A stretch of 64,000 bases of DNA from Silurus meridionalis (taxonomy: Eukaryota > Chordata > Actinopteri > Siluriformes > Siluridae). Made by a program: the position numbers and the translations under genes. A model generated the notes under the pieces. It was given only the letters and a program-made list of their open reading frames with translations. It had not been told where the DNA came from and did not search any database. Location of the stretch: assembly GCF_014805685.1 (NCBI RefSeq), contig NC_060887.1, positions 12,525,463-12,589,462 of the forward strand, in the 5' to 3' direction. Within the stretch, counting starts at the first letter, position 1; each line of letters starts with the position of its first letter. Of the stretch, positions 26,955 through 58,604 are shown one piece after another.

Positions 26955-29900
26955 CTGAAAGCAAGAGAAGACAACAATTAAGTGTAAGAGTTTTGGGTCA
27001 CATACTATTAAGATGTTATAAGTGACTATTTTTTTTCACAGCCTAAATCCCTACCCACCTGCTCGAGATCAGACGTCTGAATCTGAATGAGTTGTGGCTG
27101 CCCCAGCTGGAAACTCTGTTGGCAAAGGTTCACGTCTGAAGTGTTAACCACAGCAAGTGTCGCAAGGTTGCTCTCCGTGGCGGCCTCCAGTTTGACTACG
27201 CCGCCTTGCTCGGTTTCTTGTTGGGCCTTGGTGTGGGTCTTGCGATGGTTCCTAAGGTTTGAGATGGTCTTGAAGGTCTTTCCACATTCTGCACACGTGT
27301 GCGGCCTTTCGCCGGTGTGTGTGCGTCGGTGCTCGACCAGATGCATACTCTGCACAAAACCCTTGTTGCAGAACTCGCAGCGAAACGGCCGCTCACCCGA
27401 GTGTGTGCGTAGATGCTCGCGCAGGTGGGTGTTCTGCCTGAAGCGCTTCCCGCAGACAGCACAAGGGTACGGCCTCTCGCCAGTGTGAACGCGCTGGTGC
27501 AACGTGACGCTTGAAGCTGAAACAAACGACTTTCCACACACTGGGCATGGATGCGATTTCCCGGAGGCTGAGCTGGAGCCCCGCGGGCGACCGGGTCCGA
27601 GTCCGAGTCCGTGGCTCAACTGATGGAGGCGCAGGTTAGCAGCCGAGTTCAGGCGCTTCCCACAAATAGTGCAGTCCAAGTTCAGCTTCGGGACTGGAGG
27701 AGCAGCCTGCTCTACACCCTCAGTCGATGCTTTTTGACCTGTAAACCCGGATTCATTAGTAGCATCTGTAAAAACGTGTGTCAGGTTGGGGTGTTCTTCC
27801 AGGCAGTGCAAATCCCTTTGCTTCTTGCGCAAGAACCCTTCCGAGCAATGCGGGCAGGGGTAAGGCGCTGGTGCTCCTGGGTGGTGAAGGAATCTATGTG
27901 CTAAAAGTTTTGCAGTCCGGATGAACGTGGCTGAGCAGTCTGGGCAAGCCGAGGGTGTGGGGTTACTGTGAAGGAGCCGGTGTTGGCGTAGGTTCGAGGA
28001 CTGTGTGAACGCCCTGTGGCAGACGTCACAGCGGTACGGACGCACCCCGGTGTGAGTCAGGCCATGCCGACTGAGGTTGGCCAGCGAAGAGAAGGTCTTG
28101 CCGCACACACTGCACTGAAACGGACGCTCGCCAGTGTGCGTGCGCAGGTGGTTCCGAAGATGGATCTGCTTTTTGAAAGGCTTTCCGCAGATGTTGCACT
28201 TGAAGCGGCGCTCGCTGGAGTGTGCCGTTCGCCGGTGACTTAACAAACGGATTTGTGAAGTAAAGGTTTTACTGCAGGTAGAGCAAGGGAACTTGAAATC
28301 GTCTTCTGTAATGGGAGCCTGCCATTTCTCCGAATCCTCCATAATGTCCGTACTTAGACTGCTGTCTGGATTTGCTGGTTGCTTTTTTGCCTCTTCTGGC
28401 ACAGGACCCGTCGTATCCATCCCATTTTCTGCTGGTACAGCAGCCTGAGAGAGAGAAGCTGCCGCCTCCAGGATGTTCTCACCCGTGTCCGTTTCGGTAC
28501 TTTCAGGGGCCGTGAGTGTGGCCTGTTTTTGTTTTCTCCACCCAGCTTCTCGCTCTCGTGCTCTCTGCATAATTGACAAAGGCATCTGCTGAGTCAGCGT
28601 GACCTGCACAGGAAGAGGACATGAAAGTTGAATTGAGGTATACAGACCCACACTGTCTTTTAATCAGGATAGTATCGAATAGTGAATTTGATGTGTTTAG
28701 AGCATTACTGTGGAAGGAGAGCTGACTGGTTCACGGTTAGTATGAGTGCGGCGGTGGTAAAGAAACTTGGTCATATTGGTAAAGGTTTTGGCACAGAAAG
28801 GGCACCTGTGGAGAGGCTCAGATGTATGGGACTTCCTAGGGAACAGAAAAAGAAAAAAAAACAGGCGTTTATTGCAAGGCACTGTGACGGTTTTTATTTG
28901 AATAGAAAGTGTCTATACCTGTGTATGATGAGGGTCATTTCTGTAGTAAAGCTGTGCCCACAGTCCACACACAGAAAGCGGGCCTCCCCGGAGTGTGTCC
29001 GCATGTGTGTGTGCAGCGATCCCACCTTTTTGAACACCTTGTCGCATTCAGGGCATTCATGTGTTCCCTGCTCATGCACTCGGAGATGTGCTGCCAGGCG
29101 ATTGGCTGTGGTGAAAGTTCTCTTGCACTCGTCACACTGCAGGTTGGCGGACGAAACGGACGAATTCACCCCAAGCCCTGCTAACCGAGCAGTATACGAG
29201 CGCCTTCCTCCCTGTCCCTTCCCCAGCTCTGCTTTACTCCCGTCTTCTCTCATGTCACCTTTCCTTCCATCGTCATCCCTCACTCTTGAACCATCCTCAT
29301 AGCCCAGCATGACCCCAGTGCCCCCGCTCTCTTTGTCCTGAGCCAGAAAGTGTTCGCCCTGGTGGTGAAGGAAATCTTCTGGAGTACTGAACAGCAGGTT
29401 GCATTCTGAGCACTCGTACGGGTGAATGATTAACACCTCTTCCTCTGCATGCTTCCCCAAGTCTGCATGCTCAACGGTGGGGAGAAGGTTGAGCGTAGTA
29501 ATGCCGTTCTCAAGCCTGATTGGCTCGGATGGGAGGAGTGGAGGGAGGAGTTTGGCTTTGCGAATGGTCGTTGAAGCCGAGCCATCTGCAATGGCTTGGG
29601 CAGAGCAGAACTGGAGGCGGAGCATAGCAGAGGTGGAGCCAGACAGAGACTGGGTGCTTGGAAGAAGGGTAGTTCTGGGTGAAGCTGTAGACTTGGGTAG
29701 AGAGTGCTGTTCTCGAAGAGCCTGGTGTAGAAGCAAACAGAAATAATGATCAAAACTGCATAGCAACCAGAGTCTATCATGAGAGAAAGTTTTGGCACTC
29801 AATAAATGGAGATTCTTCACAGTGAGAATTCCTCATGCGCCTTTGTGTTCTCTATCTAAATTTAGCCGGCTAACTTTCATATACAGGTAGACCCCGACTT

Positions 29901-31098
29901 ACGATGGAGATGCGTTCTGATGACTCCATCGTAACTTGAAAATATAGCAAGTCGATACATGGTCTAGCCTACACAGGAGTTTTAAAGAATGGTGATCAGT
30001 ATGGGGTAGTACACCAGTTTGGTTCACTCTGCCCTCCGCTCGCGAACCATACGATGCTACGTTTGTCTGCCACATTAAATATTTTCATATTTTGTCGTAT
30101 AGCTATCCTTATAAGATGGAAAAATTTTACCATCGTAACTCTGGGACATCTGTTCCTTGTTATCCGATATTAATTATAGCAAATGATCAGTAAGCACCTG
30201 GGCCAGCGTTAGGATCTCTCCAGCTCTCTGTTCATCCAGCACCAGGTTTTGCACTTTGGCCACAGGGGTGACCGAACCATCTGGCTGTAGAACGTAATCC
30301 TGAAACAATAAAGAACACGACCAGAATAATTAATATCGCAAACGACGTTTCAATTAATGCTACATTTGCATGCTAAACCTTACCGGTTGCATTGAATTCT
30401 CAATACAGAGGAACAGGGATTGAAAACTGTTCTTTAATCCCAATTCCTGCCTACTTCTGGAAGATTTCACTGATCCCACTACCTACCTACTCTGTGACCC
30501 CCGACCAGGATAAAAACTTTTCTGAAACTTCTGAACTTTTTCAGCAGAATCATGTATACACTCACAGTGTCAGCCATGTCGCTGTGTGTGCTGATCTTGT
30601 GAGTTTGCCGGTGTGCCATCCATAATTCCGCCGTGTCGAAGAGTGCCAGGCACTCCAGGCACTGGTAGTGGATCGGAACCGCTGCAACTGCCGCGTCTAT
30701 TTCTGCCACCTCGCAAAGCTCTGTCGGGTAATAACACGCATATACAGTTAAAGCGAAGTCAAAAGGCATGCCATTCTTTCAAATAATGACCATCGACTTA
30801 CACAAGGATAACAGTGCACTCTAAAATCATACACACCATGTTCCGCATCCAGGCCCGCCTCCCTCATGTGCAGCTCCTGATGGAGCAGCAGCTCCTCTGA
30901 GTTCCGGAGAAGGGCGCCGCATTCCAAACACTGGTACTGACTGGTGTCCTCGTGGCCGGAAATGGCCACCAGGTCGTCGACTTCAGCCCCAGTGTGCACC
31001 TGTTGGTGGATCAGCACCTCCTCCAGAGTATTAAAGAGCTGCTGGCACTCACTACACATGTACTGATGCTCCACATACTCGTCCTGCTGCTCGCTCAT
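26793..31098 (-). CDS. znf526: Zinc finger protein 526, 19 C2H2 fingers, 7 coding exons
   Basis: A nuclear poly-zinc-finger protein; mammalian ZNF526 is presumed to bind DNA but its targets are poorly known. Exons in coding order: 31098-30837, 30720-30566, 30299-30198, 29721-28919, 28835-28709, 28603-27059, 26954-26793. They total 3156 bases, 1051 codons plus TGA at 26795-26793. I count 19 C2H2 fingers: 3 in exons 1-2, 4 in exon 4 (the last finishing in exon 5), 1 in exon 5 and 11 in exon 6. ZNF526 identity rests on the runs THECPECDKVFKKVGSLHTH.., FTNMTKFLYHRRTH, FSSLANLSRHGLTHTGVRPY, and the C-terminal IMCNEFGEAIAIIETSGDL.. (human IMCTELGETIAIIETSQPL). It is longer than human ZNF526 (about 670 residues), with extra fingers near the C-terminus. 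An in-frame ATG at 31146 is an alternative start. Confidence 0.88.
27059..28603 (-). CDS. znf526: znf526 exon 6, 11-finger exon
   Basis: 1545 bases. Starts VTLTQQMPLSIMQRARERE.., then an acidic linker, then 11 C2H2 units. Six are joined in two runs by TGERP/TGVRP-type linkers (residues about 600-690 and 880-975), the classic tandem DNA-binding arrangement. One unit (CPHCSEGFLRKKQRDLHCLEEH) has a Cys two residues before... its first metal-binding His position is shifted, so it may be a weak finger. Confidence 0.9.
28919..29721 (-). CDS. znf526: znf526 exon 4
   Basis: 803 bases. A low-complexity Ser/Thr/Leu-rich start is followed by fingers CSECNLLFSTPEDFLHHQGEH, CDECKRTFTTANRLAAHLRVH and CPECDKVFKKVGSLHTHMRTH, and most of CVDCGHSFTTEMTLIIH (finished in exon 5). 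An acidic/basic linker (..DDDGRKGDMREDGSK..) separates the first finger from the rest. Confidence 0.9.
29884..30170. mobile_element. Relic DNA-transposon-like repeat in znf526 intron 3
   Basis: Starts 'caggtagaccccgacttacgatggagatgcgttct'-type sequence, which recurs at 40,946 ('caggtaatccccgaattacgtggagatgtgttcc'). Internal 'atcgtaactt' / 'ccatcgtaactctggg' pieces are inverted versions of the start, suggesting a terminal inverted repeat. Family not assigned. Confidence 0.45.
30837..31098 (-). CDS. znf526: znf526 exon 1, first two zinc fingers
   Basis: MSEQQDEYVEHQYMCSECQQLFNTLEEVLIHQQVH.. then ..YQCLECGALLRNSEELLLHQELH. Human ZNF526 has the same early spacing (FMCSECGSLYNTLEEVLSHQEQH). The donor is CATG|GTGTGT. 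The start at 31098 is chosen because homology begins there; ATG 31146 in the same frame would add 16 residues. Confidence 0.88.
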
Positions 31099-31099
31099 G

Positions 31100-33460
31100 A
31101 TTAGTGCAGGGGTTTTTCTACTAATGTCTCTTTGTCTGTATGTCACTCTTGCGACAGGGATGCTTTAACTATTAAAACAAGGAACTGAAACCTGCGTCTC
31201 AAAGTATTTGAGGAAGTCATAGAGGGGTTTTTAGAGTAGCATCATATCTGTAATGGGTACACAGCGACATCTGAAAAACAAATATATAGGACATCTGTAT
31301 TATTAATATATTTCAAACCTCTATGGAACGGCTGAATCAGAAAAGAAATTTGCAATGCTGTCACGTGAGGTTATTTGCCCGTTAATTAGCTTAGGGGATC
31401 GCTACATTTGCGAAAAACGTGTTTGTGTTACATATCAAAATGCTCAGCACAGTCGGGAGAATTGCCAACTGAGTACCATATTGATGCTGCATGGCGTCAA
31501 GTGACGAAACGTAGGCGGTAATCTACGAAATATGCTCAGCAAAGTGAGCGTTTTGACGTCACATGTCCGTGTTGCCAGAGTTGTGCGATTTCCTGGTGTC
31601 AAAACTGTAAGAGTTTGAATCAGAGGAAAGAGCAGAGACGTAAGGTGGTGCCCAGACCAGTGCCTATATTCCACGGCCTACTCCCCGCGGACCCCAAGCG
31701 CCACCTAAACAGTCCCTTAAAGTCAAAAGCAGATACATATGACAATTTTGTGTCGAGCATGTCTTGTGACGAGTTTTGCATTCTCCTTTATATAAATCTC
31801 TGATTTATGCTGTTTTGTTTCACATTATCTTGTTGACCAACATGTCAAATCTGTTGCGATTTATGATTTTGTGCCGACAAAGAATGAGGATGACACTGGC
31901 CATAAATGTTGTACTGCAATAAATAAATAACAGAAATGCTAACCTCATCAAAAATACTTTTCTAGTGGTAGTTCTCCCAGATAGTGGTATTGCATTTGAA
32001 ATGTAAAACACTGGAGTGTACTTTCCAGTATATTTGCATGTTCACTGGTTTTCCATCTTGCATAAAACTGAGATCTCAGGAACTGGGGGCTGAGCGACTA
32101 CTGACGGCTTGAGAAACCACTGAAGACTGATGATATACAAACTGCTGATAAACTACTGATTGCTCAATGGGGTAAAAGCAGCAGGCATGTACAAGAAACG
32201 TGTTTAATCCTGCGACTTTATCAATGACTCGAGTGCGCCTCAAACATGCGTTCGCATTGCGCAAGATTTAAATAAGTCGGTGACGGTCGCTTGAGTGGCG
32301 GTATGCGCGTTGCTAACGCTGAAGTGACGAACAGCGCGGCCGCCTAGTTGTGATTCGGCCGCATTTCCACGGCACTGCTAGGACGCGGCGGGTTTTTTTT
32401 TTTATGTATTTGTTTTTGTGGGGCCTAAAGCCTCTGGGGCTCCTGGCGTGGTAAACCGCGGCTCTGCACCGTGGCGGCGCTCTTCCGCGAATTTCCAGAC
32501 TACTGCGTTTCCGAGCGCGCCCCGCGGTGTCCGCGGCTCCGTAGAGCCAGAGCGCGGCGGTCTTTAGGCGGCGCTCTTCACTTTTCCCCGCAGGTCCGTC
32601 GCGCTCGGGCGAGGCCTTCTTTCCCCTTCTCTCTCTCTTACCTCGGTCGTGTGCAGCGTTACCGCCCGGACGCTCCCTCATGCTGTGGTGTGTCCAGCAT
32701 CTGCACGGCCCTTAGAGGCTAGCTGAAGCGCGTTTACTGCCTGAGTAAACAACCAACACGGACAATTGGCTTATTTTCTAAACAAACCTAGACAAATAAA
32801 AAAATAAATAAATAAAATACACGCCGGGACTGACGGATTGTATCTTTTTTTTTCTCTTGCCGTTGTCTTCGCAGTGTGTGCATGCTGAACCGCCTCCTCC
32901 GGGTCACGTGCGTTTATTCGAAGGCGCTGATTGGATGTTGGAGCTGCCAGTAAAAAAAAAAAAAAAACTGCAAACGGAACTGTGCTTTTCGAGTCCTTAT
33001 CATCATGGCACCACCGCTATGTGTGCGCCCGCTGAAACCCTTTTGTTTTTACACCTATCGACATAAAGTTATATGAAACAAGATCAAGAAATCAAACTAG
33101 TAATAAACACACACACACACACACACATTAGAAATCACTTCCGTGTAGACATGACCTCCACAGGAGTCACACACTGTATGCTCCGCCATGTCTGCACTCC
33201 TGCTCTAATCTCTCTGAATTAGATTATAGGGGGGTAGATTTTGATCGACATGGTCCGAATTTGTGTATCTTTGGTTCGATTTGCAATAATAGATAGTCTG
33301 TAGTTTTTGTAGATGATGAGTTGATATTTAAAAAAAAATGCAAAATTGTTTCTCAGTGTAAATAAAATCAATGGACCCAACCAGTCCATTGTGCTAAAGT
33401 GTCCAATATTACACGTATTACTTCTATTTAGAAGCGAGCGGAGCCACCGAATGATTTTGA
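31100..33460. promoter_or_regulatory. Divergent promoter interval between znf526 and gsk3a
   Basis: About 2.6 kb separates the two starts. 31,500-31,700 has a CRE and CpG-containing DNA and is a good candidate for the znf526 promoter. 32,280-32,730 is strongly CpG-rich and may hold a leader exon or a shared promoter. 33,090-33,128 is a short CA tract. No protein-coding gene is recognised in the interval. Confidence 0.5.
31554..31561. promoter_or_regulatory. Perfect CRE palindrome TGACGTCA
   Basis: An 8-base CREB/ATF consensus about 460 bases upstream of the znf526 start codon. It fits a promoter position for the - strand gene. Confidence 0.6.
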
Positions 33461-33467
33461 ATGAACT

Positions 33468-33490
33468 TCATTACCCATAAGGCAATGCGA
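33468..33490 (+). promoter_or_regulatory. gsk3a: ZNF143/SBS-like motif in the gsk3a promoter
   Basis: The sequence TTACCCATAAGGCAATGCG closely resembles the ZNF143 (Staf) element with CCCATAATGCAATGCG, which is typical of vertebrate TSS-proximal promoters. It lies about 250 bases before the gsk3a ATG. Confidence 0.55.
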
Positions 33491-33721
33491 GCAGCACGTT
33501 GCTGTACGTCAGGTCGGACCACACAACCAGACAGGGGGAAGAAAGAGAAGACGGAGCTCCAGCCCCGCCGCTACACCATTCAAGCTGTCTTTATAGCTAT
33601 ATGTTTTTTTTATATAATAGGGCTCGTGGTTCGAAATCGACATAGCCAGTGAACGCCAGGCCCTAGTTTGTCGGCGCTCTTTCTCCCCCCCCTTCGCCCC
33701 TGCACACTCACAGAAAAGAAA

Positions 33722-53525
<19,804 letters not shown>

Positions 53526-54823
53526 GCATTACCTCTGTGTTTCTGCACCGTTCTCCCTCACCACCATCACCACCTCCTCCTTTCCGTCATCCTTATCCTC
53601 ATCCCGTCACCTGTCCCTCGTTCCATCCTTTTCAAAAGCTCCAGAACCCCGATGTGTTTCGCACCGACTTTTTTTTTCTTTTTTTCTCTCCTCCCGAAAC
53701 CTCTTTGTTAGACATTTAGAATCTTGCAGGAGAACGTGTTATTCAGTCTGTTTCGTTCATTTCAGATGAATTTTGCGGCCATGTGGTTAAAAGGCAAAGA
53801 ATGGTTTGTCGAGGCATTTCTGACCTCTAGTGGCAGGAGGGGAAAATCTCATTTAAGCCACCCACCTTCCTTCCACTCCACCTCCTCCTTTACTGTCTGC
53901 TCTGTCTCTGAAAAGGTCCAAACTTTTAATTATGTTTTAATCTGAAATACACCTAATGGAGCCACACTGCTGCAGGTGTATTCTTTTTTTTTTTTCTTCT
54001 TCTTTTAAAAGTTTGTTCTTAAAATTGTACAAGTTTTAGCTTTTTTTTTTTTCCCCCCTTCGTCTTATACGAGACCATGTTCTTGACACGATTGTGAAAG
54101 TGTTTTTATGGAGCAGCGAGTAGACGTGGCAGTCATGTTTCCATACCCCAAGTTTTTATCAGGAAAAGGACAAAGAGGTGCGTGTTTTTTTTTTTTGTTG
54201 TTGTTTTTTTTTCTCCCTCCTCCACCCCCCCCTTTCGGTAAAAGCAAACGCTTTTCCTCCATCGCTCAGTTCAAGGGCTCATCTAGAGCTCATCAAGTTC
54301 CAAAAAACAGTCAGAGTTCAGACGTGCTGGTATAGGGTCAGACTTTTTTGTCTTTCACATCCCCGTGAATGTTAGTGATAGGGATGGAGAGGGGCTGATC
54401 CTAGAGCAGTACTGTTACTTTATGACCCCTTAATCGTTTCGGCATGATAAAAAAAAATATATATATATATATGCGTGAGGAAAAGTGTGCGTGTGTATAT
54501 ATATAAACATGAGCACGCGCAAGTCCCCGACGATATCCTCCGCTCTTGCAAATCATCCTATAGGATTTGAGATCATAGAAACGATTGTGTGTGTGCGTGT
54601 GTTTCAGTAGAGTTAGTAAATTTAAATATTTAAATGGCTGCTGATCTGTGACGAATCTATATCATTGTAAGTATCATAGAGCCCCCACTCTCATGCGCGC
54701 ACACACACACACCCACACCAATGCCTCTCCACTCCCACCTGGAGCCGTCCATCCACCCGTCCCCTCTCCATCCCTTACTCCTCCCTTCTCTCACTGCTGA
54801 TATGTAAATATCATGTACCTTTA

Positions 54824-54826
<3 letters not shown>

Positions 54827-54859
<33 letters not shown>
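54827..54859. repeat. Poly-T run
   Basis: About 33 consecutive T in the presumed gsk3a 3'UTR. Confidence 0.9.
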
Positions 54860-54860
<1 letters not shown>

Positions 54861-55510
54861 TTATTATTGTTATTCTGTTCTTGTAACTTGATTTTTATTT
54901 CTAGTGGAGTAGTGCTGGTTCAGGTAGTGGCCAGCTCTCTCTGTCTCTTTCTCCCAGTGCTCTCATTTGTACATAGCATTTCAAGTTTTCCTCTCACCCC
55001 TGCTAAAAGGAGGGTCGAGAAGGGGATGGAACAAAACTGAGTCTCTTACTCCTTCCCCTCCATCACTCTCTCACACTTTCTCTCTTTCTCTCTCTCTCTT
55101 CCGCAGTCCTTCATGTGCTCACTTCCTCATAAATGTTATTTCGAATATTTTATTTATTGTACTGCAGACAGTGTTTTTTTTTTTGTTTGTTTTTGTTTTT
55201 GTTTTTTTGTTTTATGATCTGATGGGGTAGAGACTTGTGTATGTGTGACCTGTCCTTAGAATCAACATTCATATCCTAAACTTGATATTATCTTGGAATG
55301 TGTTCAAGAATATTGAACGTAACGTGCGTGTCCCGTCGCGCCGCATGTTCCCGAAGGTGCAGGCACACAGGCGTACGAAAGCACGCACGCGCGAAAGAGA
55401 GAGATTAATGCCGGACCGCTTAGCCCATCTGGGACTCAGGGACTGGGCTAAGTGAGGGAGAGGGAGAGAGAGAAACTGTGTTTTTGTTTGTTGGTTTAAA
55501 TAAGCTCGTT

Positions 55511-55516
55511 AATAAA
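55511..55516 (+). terminator. gsk3a: Polyadenylation signal of gsk3a
   Basis: AATAAA followed by a GT-rich stretch, about 2 kb past the stop codon. Confidence 0.5.
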
Positions 55517-55599
55517 GTGATGAAAAGTGTCTCTGCCAGTGATTCTTCTCATGCAGTGGAATTATTTCCTCACAATATCATACATCTGAAGCATACGAC

Positions 55600-55960
55600 C
55601 TCTGTTTATTTTATTAGGAACAAATGCGTGCATCTCATCAGCCAATCGTGTCGCGGCGGCGCAATACATTGAAATACGGGGCGGGAGCGTCAAGGTGAAG
55701 AAAAGCGTGATCTCTGGAAGTGTGTAATTGTGGCGTGACGGCCGGCACCAACAATCCCTGCAGATAAGCAGAAATTTTAAAACCAGCCCATCTGGTACCA
55801 ACAGCCATGCCACAAATGAAATCACAGATATCACACTTTCTTTTTATTCTGTTGTTTGTTCTGAACATAAGCTGAAGCTCTTGAACTATCTGCATGATTT
55901 TATTTTGTCTGCGTTCTGCCACACTTTCCACTAGTTTTCATTTTGCTGTGCTTCAATTAC
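55600..55960. mobile_element. Rearranged Tc1-like repeat fragments
   Basis: Contains 'ttttattaggaacaaatgcgtgcatctcatcagccaatcgtg', 'aaaaccagcccatctggtaccaacagccatgcc' and 'aacataagctgaagctcttgaactatctgcatgatttta', which belong to a common fish Tc1-type repeat. The first and last pieces are complementary in content (both match the same terminal part), so the copy is rearranged. Confidence 0.5.
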
Positions 55961-56434
55961 AAAAGAATGCTGATTATCAATCACAACCTGAACTTCTCTA
56001 GATCCTTTGCATCCTTAATTACAGTAATTTAACGTATTTGCTAATTATCAAGCCATTCATTAACCAAGAGCCCTACTGCTTAAAAAGAAAAAAAACTCCA
56101 GTTGTCTGACCAGCTTCCAAATCTACCAAGCTGGACAAACTGGTAAACCATCACCACCAGGTGGTAAGTTATGGAAAGAAAAAGGAAAGTGTTTCTGAAT
56201 TATTGTTAGATTATCGATAGAGTAGCTTGATTTATACCATTTTTTGTTTAACCAGGATTAGTTGGTTACTATAATAGTAATTTCAAGTAGGATTTTGTGT
56301 TTTCTATATACAGTATAGCTTTTATACACATTCTGCAGGATTATCATTGCTACACGCCTACTGTTTATTTTATTTTAAAATTCTATCAAAAATTACAAGG
56401 ATTCTTTACTATTTTGTACATTTATATTTATGGT

Positions 56435-56990
56435 ATTTGGCAGACATTATTATCCAGAGCGACTTGGTTATCTACAGTTGAGCAAGTAGGGTTGCAAAAT
56501 TCCAGACTGGAAACTTAATTGTAATTAATGGGAATAAATTGGGAAGTTTAAGTTGCAGGTTAGTCAATAACAGGAAATTAAATGTAGATGGAAAAATCTC
56601 TTGCAAGATAATCTTGGTTAAAACAACCAGATTTAATGCAATTTAAGATATTGTGCGACAAAATTATATTTTAAAATCTGTATTAATTTGCATGCATGTC
56701 AGCTTATGACCAAACAAAATGTTTTTGTTTGTATATATTACAGTTTATATACATTTTCCCAATTTCAAAATATTTTCCATCAATTCCTATAAAATCCTGG
56801 TAAGTTTTTAATATGGAATATTTTCCAGATTCCCCAAATGAAGTTTTCATGGAAACTTTCTAGAAAGTTTGCAACCATTTGAGCAAGAGAGGGCCTTAAT
56901 CAAGGTCCCAGTAGAGGTAACGTGGTGGTGCTGGGATTTGAACTCAACTTTTTGATCAGAAGTCCAACACCTTAAATCACAGAGTTCACA
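56435..56990 (-). mobile_element. tRNA-derived SINE, split by an insertion
   Basis: The antisense tail 'tatttggcagacattattatccagagcgactt' (56,440) and antisense head/body '..gggccttaatcaaggtcccag..gctgggatttgaactc..' (56,888-56,985) are the two halves of the same SINE type as at 37,250, interrupted at 56,487-56,878. Confidence 0.7.
56487..56878. mobile_element. hAT-like MITE inside the SINE
   Basis: 392 bases with ends 'gggttgcaaaattcc' and '..gaaagtttgcaacca' that are imperfect inverted repeats. It is flanked by a 9-base direct repeat TTGAGCAAG (56,478-56,486 and 56,879-56,887), whose first 8 bases fit the 8-base duplication made by hAT elements. No coding capacity. Confidence 0.72.
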
Positions 56991-57259
56991 CTTCATGAAA
57001 AACAGTTCAATCACTGCTCAAAGGTCAACTATTGGCTATATTACAGTATGGGCTAAACCTAACAACCTTAATATAGAATCACTGTTTAAACTGGTCAATC
57101 AAATCTTATGAGACAAGCTCAATGGTCTCGGCAAAGACCTGGCAAATTTCCATTTGACAAAATGTTTGCGCTCACCTGCGCAAAAGACATTTCACTTCAA
57201 TTTTTCACAACACATTTCATGTTCTCATTTAATTCCTGATAAAAATTACTGTATATTGT

Positions 57260-57725
57260 ATAGACAAAAGAGCTGGGACAGTCATATGTAGTTCTTTCCC
57301 AAACTCTTACCATATAGTTTAAGGCACACAATAGAATTTAATCTTTGTAGCATAAATATTTTTCTTTACTTGAACCAGGAGACCCAAACCTGTTCCAGCA
57401 TGACCGTGCATAAAGCCAGCACCATGAACATCTGCTTTACATGATTTAGAGTGGAAGATCCTGAGTGGCCTGCTACAGAGATCAGACCTTTAACCTTATT
57501 GACCACCTTTGGGATGAATTGGAACACTGACTGCACCCCAGGCCTCCATCACCTCACCTACACCAGTACCTGGCTGAATAATCACAAATTTGCACAATCA
57601 CACTTCAAAATCTAGTGTAATATATTCTCAGAAGAGTGGAGGATACTATAACAGTATACGGAGACTAAACGTGGAGTGGGCTGTTCAAACAATAAGCACA
57701 TACAAATCTTACAGCACAAATACAG
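57260..57725 (+). mobile_element. Tc1-like transposon relic, copy 10
   Basis: Sense copy: 'ctcttaccatatagtttaaggcacac', 'gacccaaacctgttccagcatgac', 'ccttattgaccacctttgggatgaattggaac', 'gactgcaccccaggcctcc' and 'aagcacatacaaatctta'. One of the longer copies. Confidence 0.72.
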
Positions 57726-58108
57726 TAGGACGTTGTGATTTTGGTGTAACTTTTAAACGTGCATTAATAATTCATGATCCCTTTAGGTGAACAAGACTGG
57801 GATTAAGTGAGTGTATGATTAAATAAGTGTTCAGTGTTGCTGAGATAGTGTGTTAATCCACAATGTAGACCTGTACAAGACAAACTATCCCACTGTAGCC
57901 AAAAACTAGGAACTGACCACATCTCTTAATAAATGCAATCATTTTAAGTAACAGACTGCAATTTACCATTACTGTGACTCTGCCAAAATTCTACTCAATT
58001 AAATCATTAAATATGGAGCCAAATATCTACTTGAATGGAAGTGAAAAAAGCATCTACATATAAATTATATTAGACAAGTATTCAGTAATATATATATATA
58101 TATATATA

Positions 58109-58604
58109 TAGTACAGACCAAAAGTTTGGACACACCTTCTCATTCAAAGAGTTTTCTTTATTTTCATGACTATGAAAATTGTAGATTCACACTGAAGGCT
58201 ATAAAACTATGAATTAACACGTGGAATTATATATGAAATTATATACATAACAAAAAAGTGTGAAACAACTGAAAAATGTCATATTCTAGGTTCTTCAAAG
58301 TAGCCACCTTTTGCTTTGATTACTGCTTTGCACACTCTTAGCATTCTCTTGATGAGCTTCAAGAGGTAGTCACCTGAAATGGTCTTCCAACAGTCTTGAA
58401 GGAGTTCCCCGAGAGATGCTTGGCACTTGTTGGCCCTTTTGCCTTCACTCTGCGGTCCAGCTCACCCCTAAACCATCTCGATTGGGTTCAGGTCCGGTGA
58501 CTGTGGAGCCCTTGATGCCTTCAGTGTGACTCTACAATTTTCATAGTCATGAAAATAAAGAAAACTCTTTGAATGAGAAGGTGTGTCCAAACTTTTGGTC
58601 TGTA

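Larger units (their letters stand above)
53526..55530 (+). other. gsk3a: gsk3a 3'UTR
   Basis: About 2 kb of non-coding, T- and C-rich DNA with a long poly-T (54,827-54,859) and short CA and TA runs. It ends at a good AATAAA (55,511-55,516). Confidence 0.55.

Noticed and set aside
27087..27904. Several + strand open frames of about 100-130 codons opposite znf526 exon 6
   Set aside because: Antisense shadows of the repetitive zinc finger code; the - strand frame carries all conserved residues.
32313..32722. Overlapping 80-120-codon frames on both strands in the CpG-rich block
   Set aside because: Arg/Pro/Ala-rich composition on both strands is a base-composition effect; no splice-consistent homology was seen.
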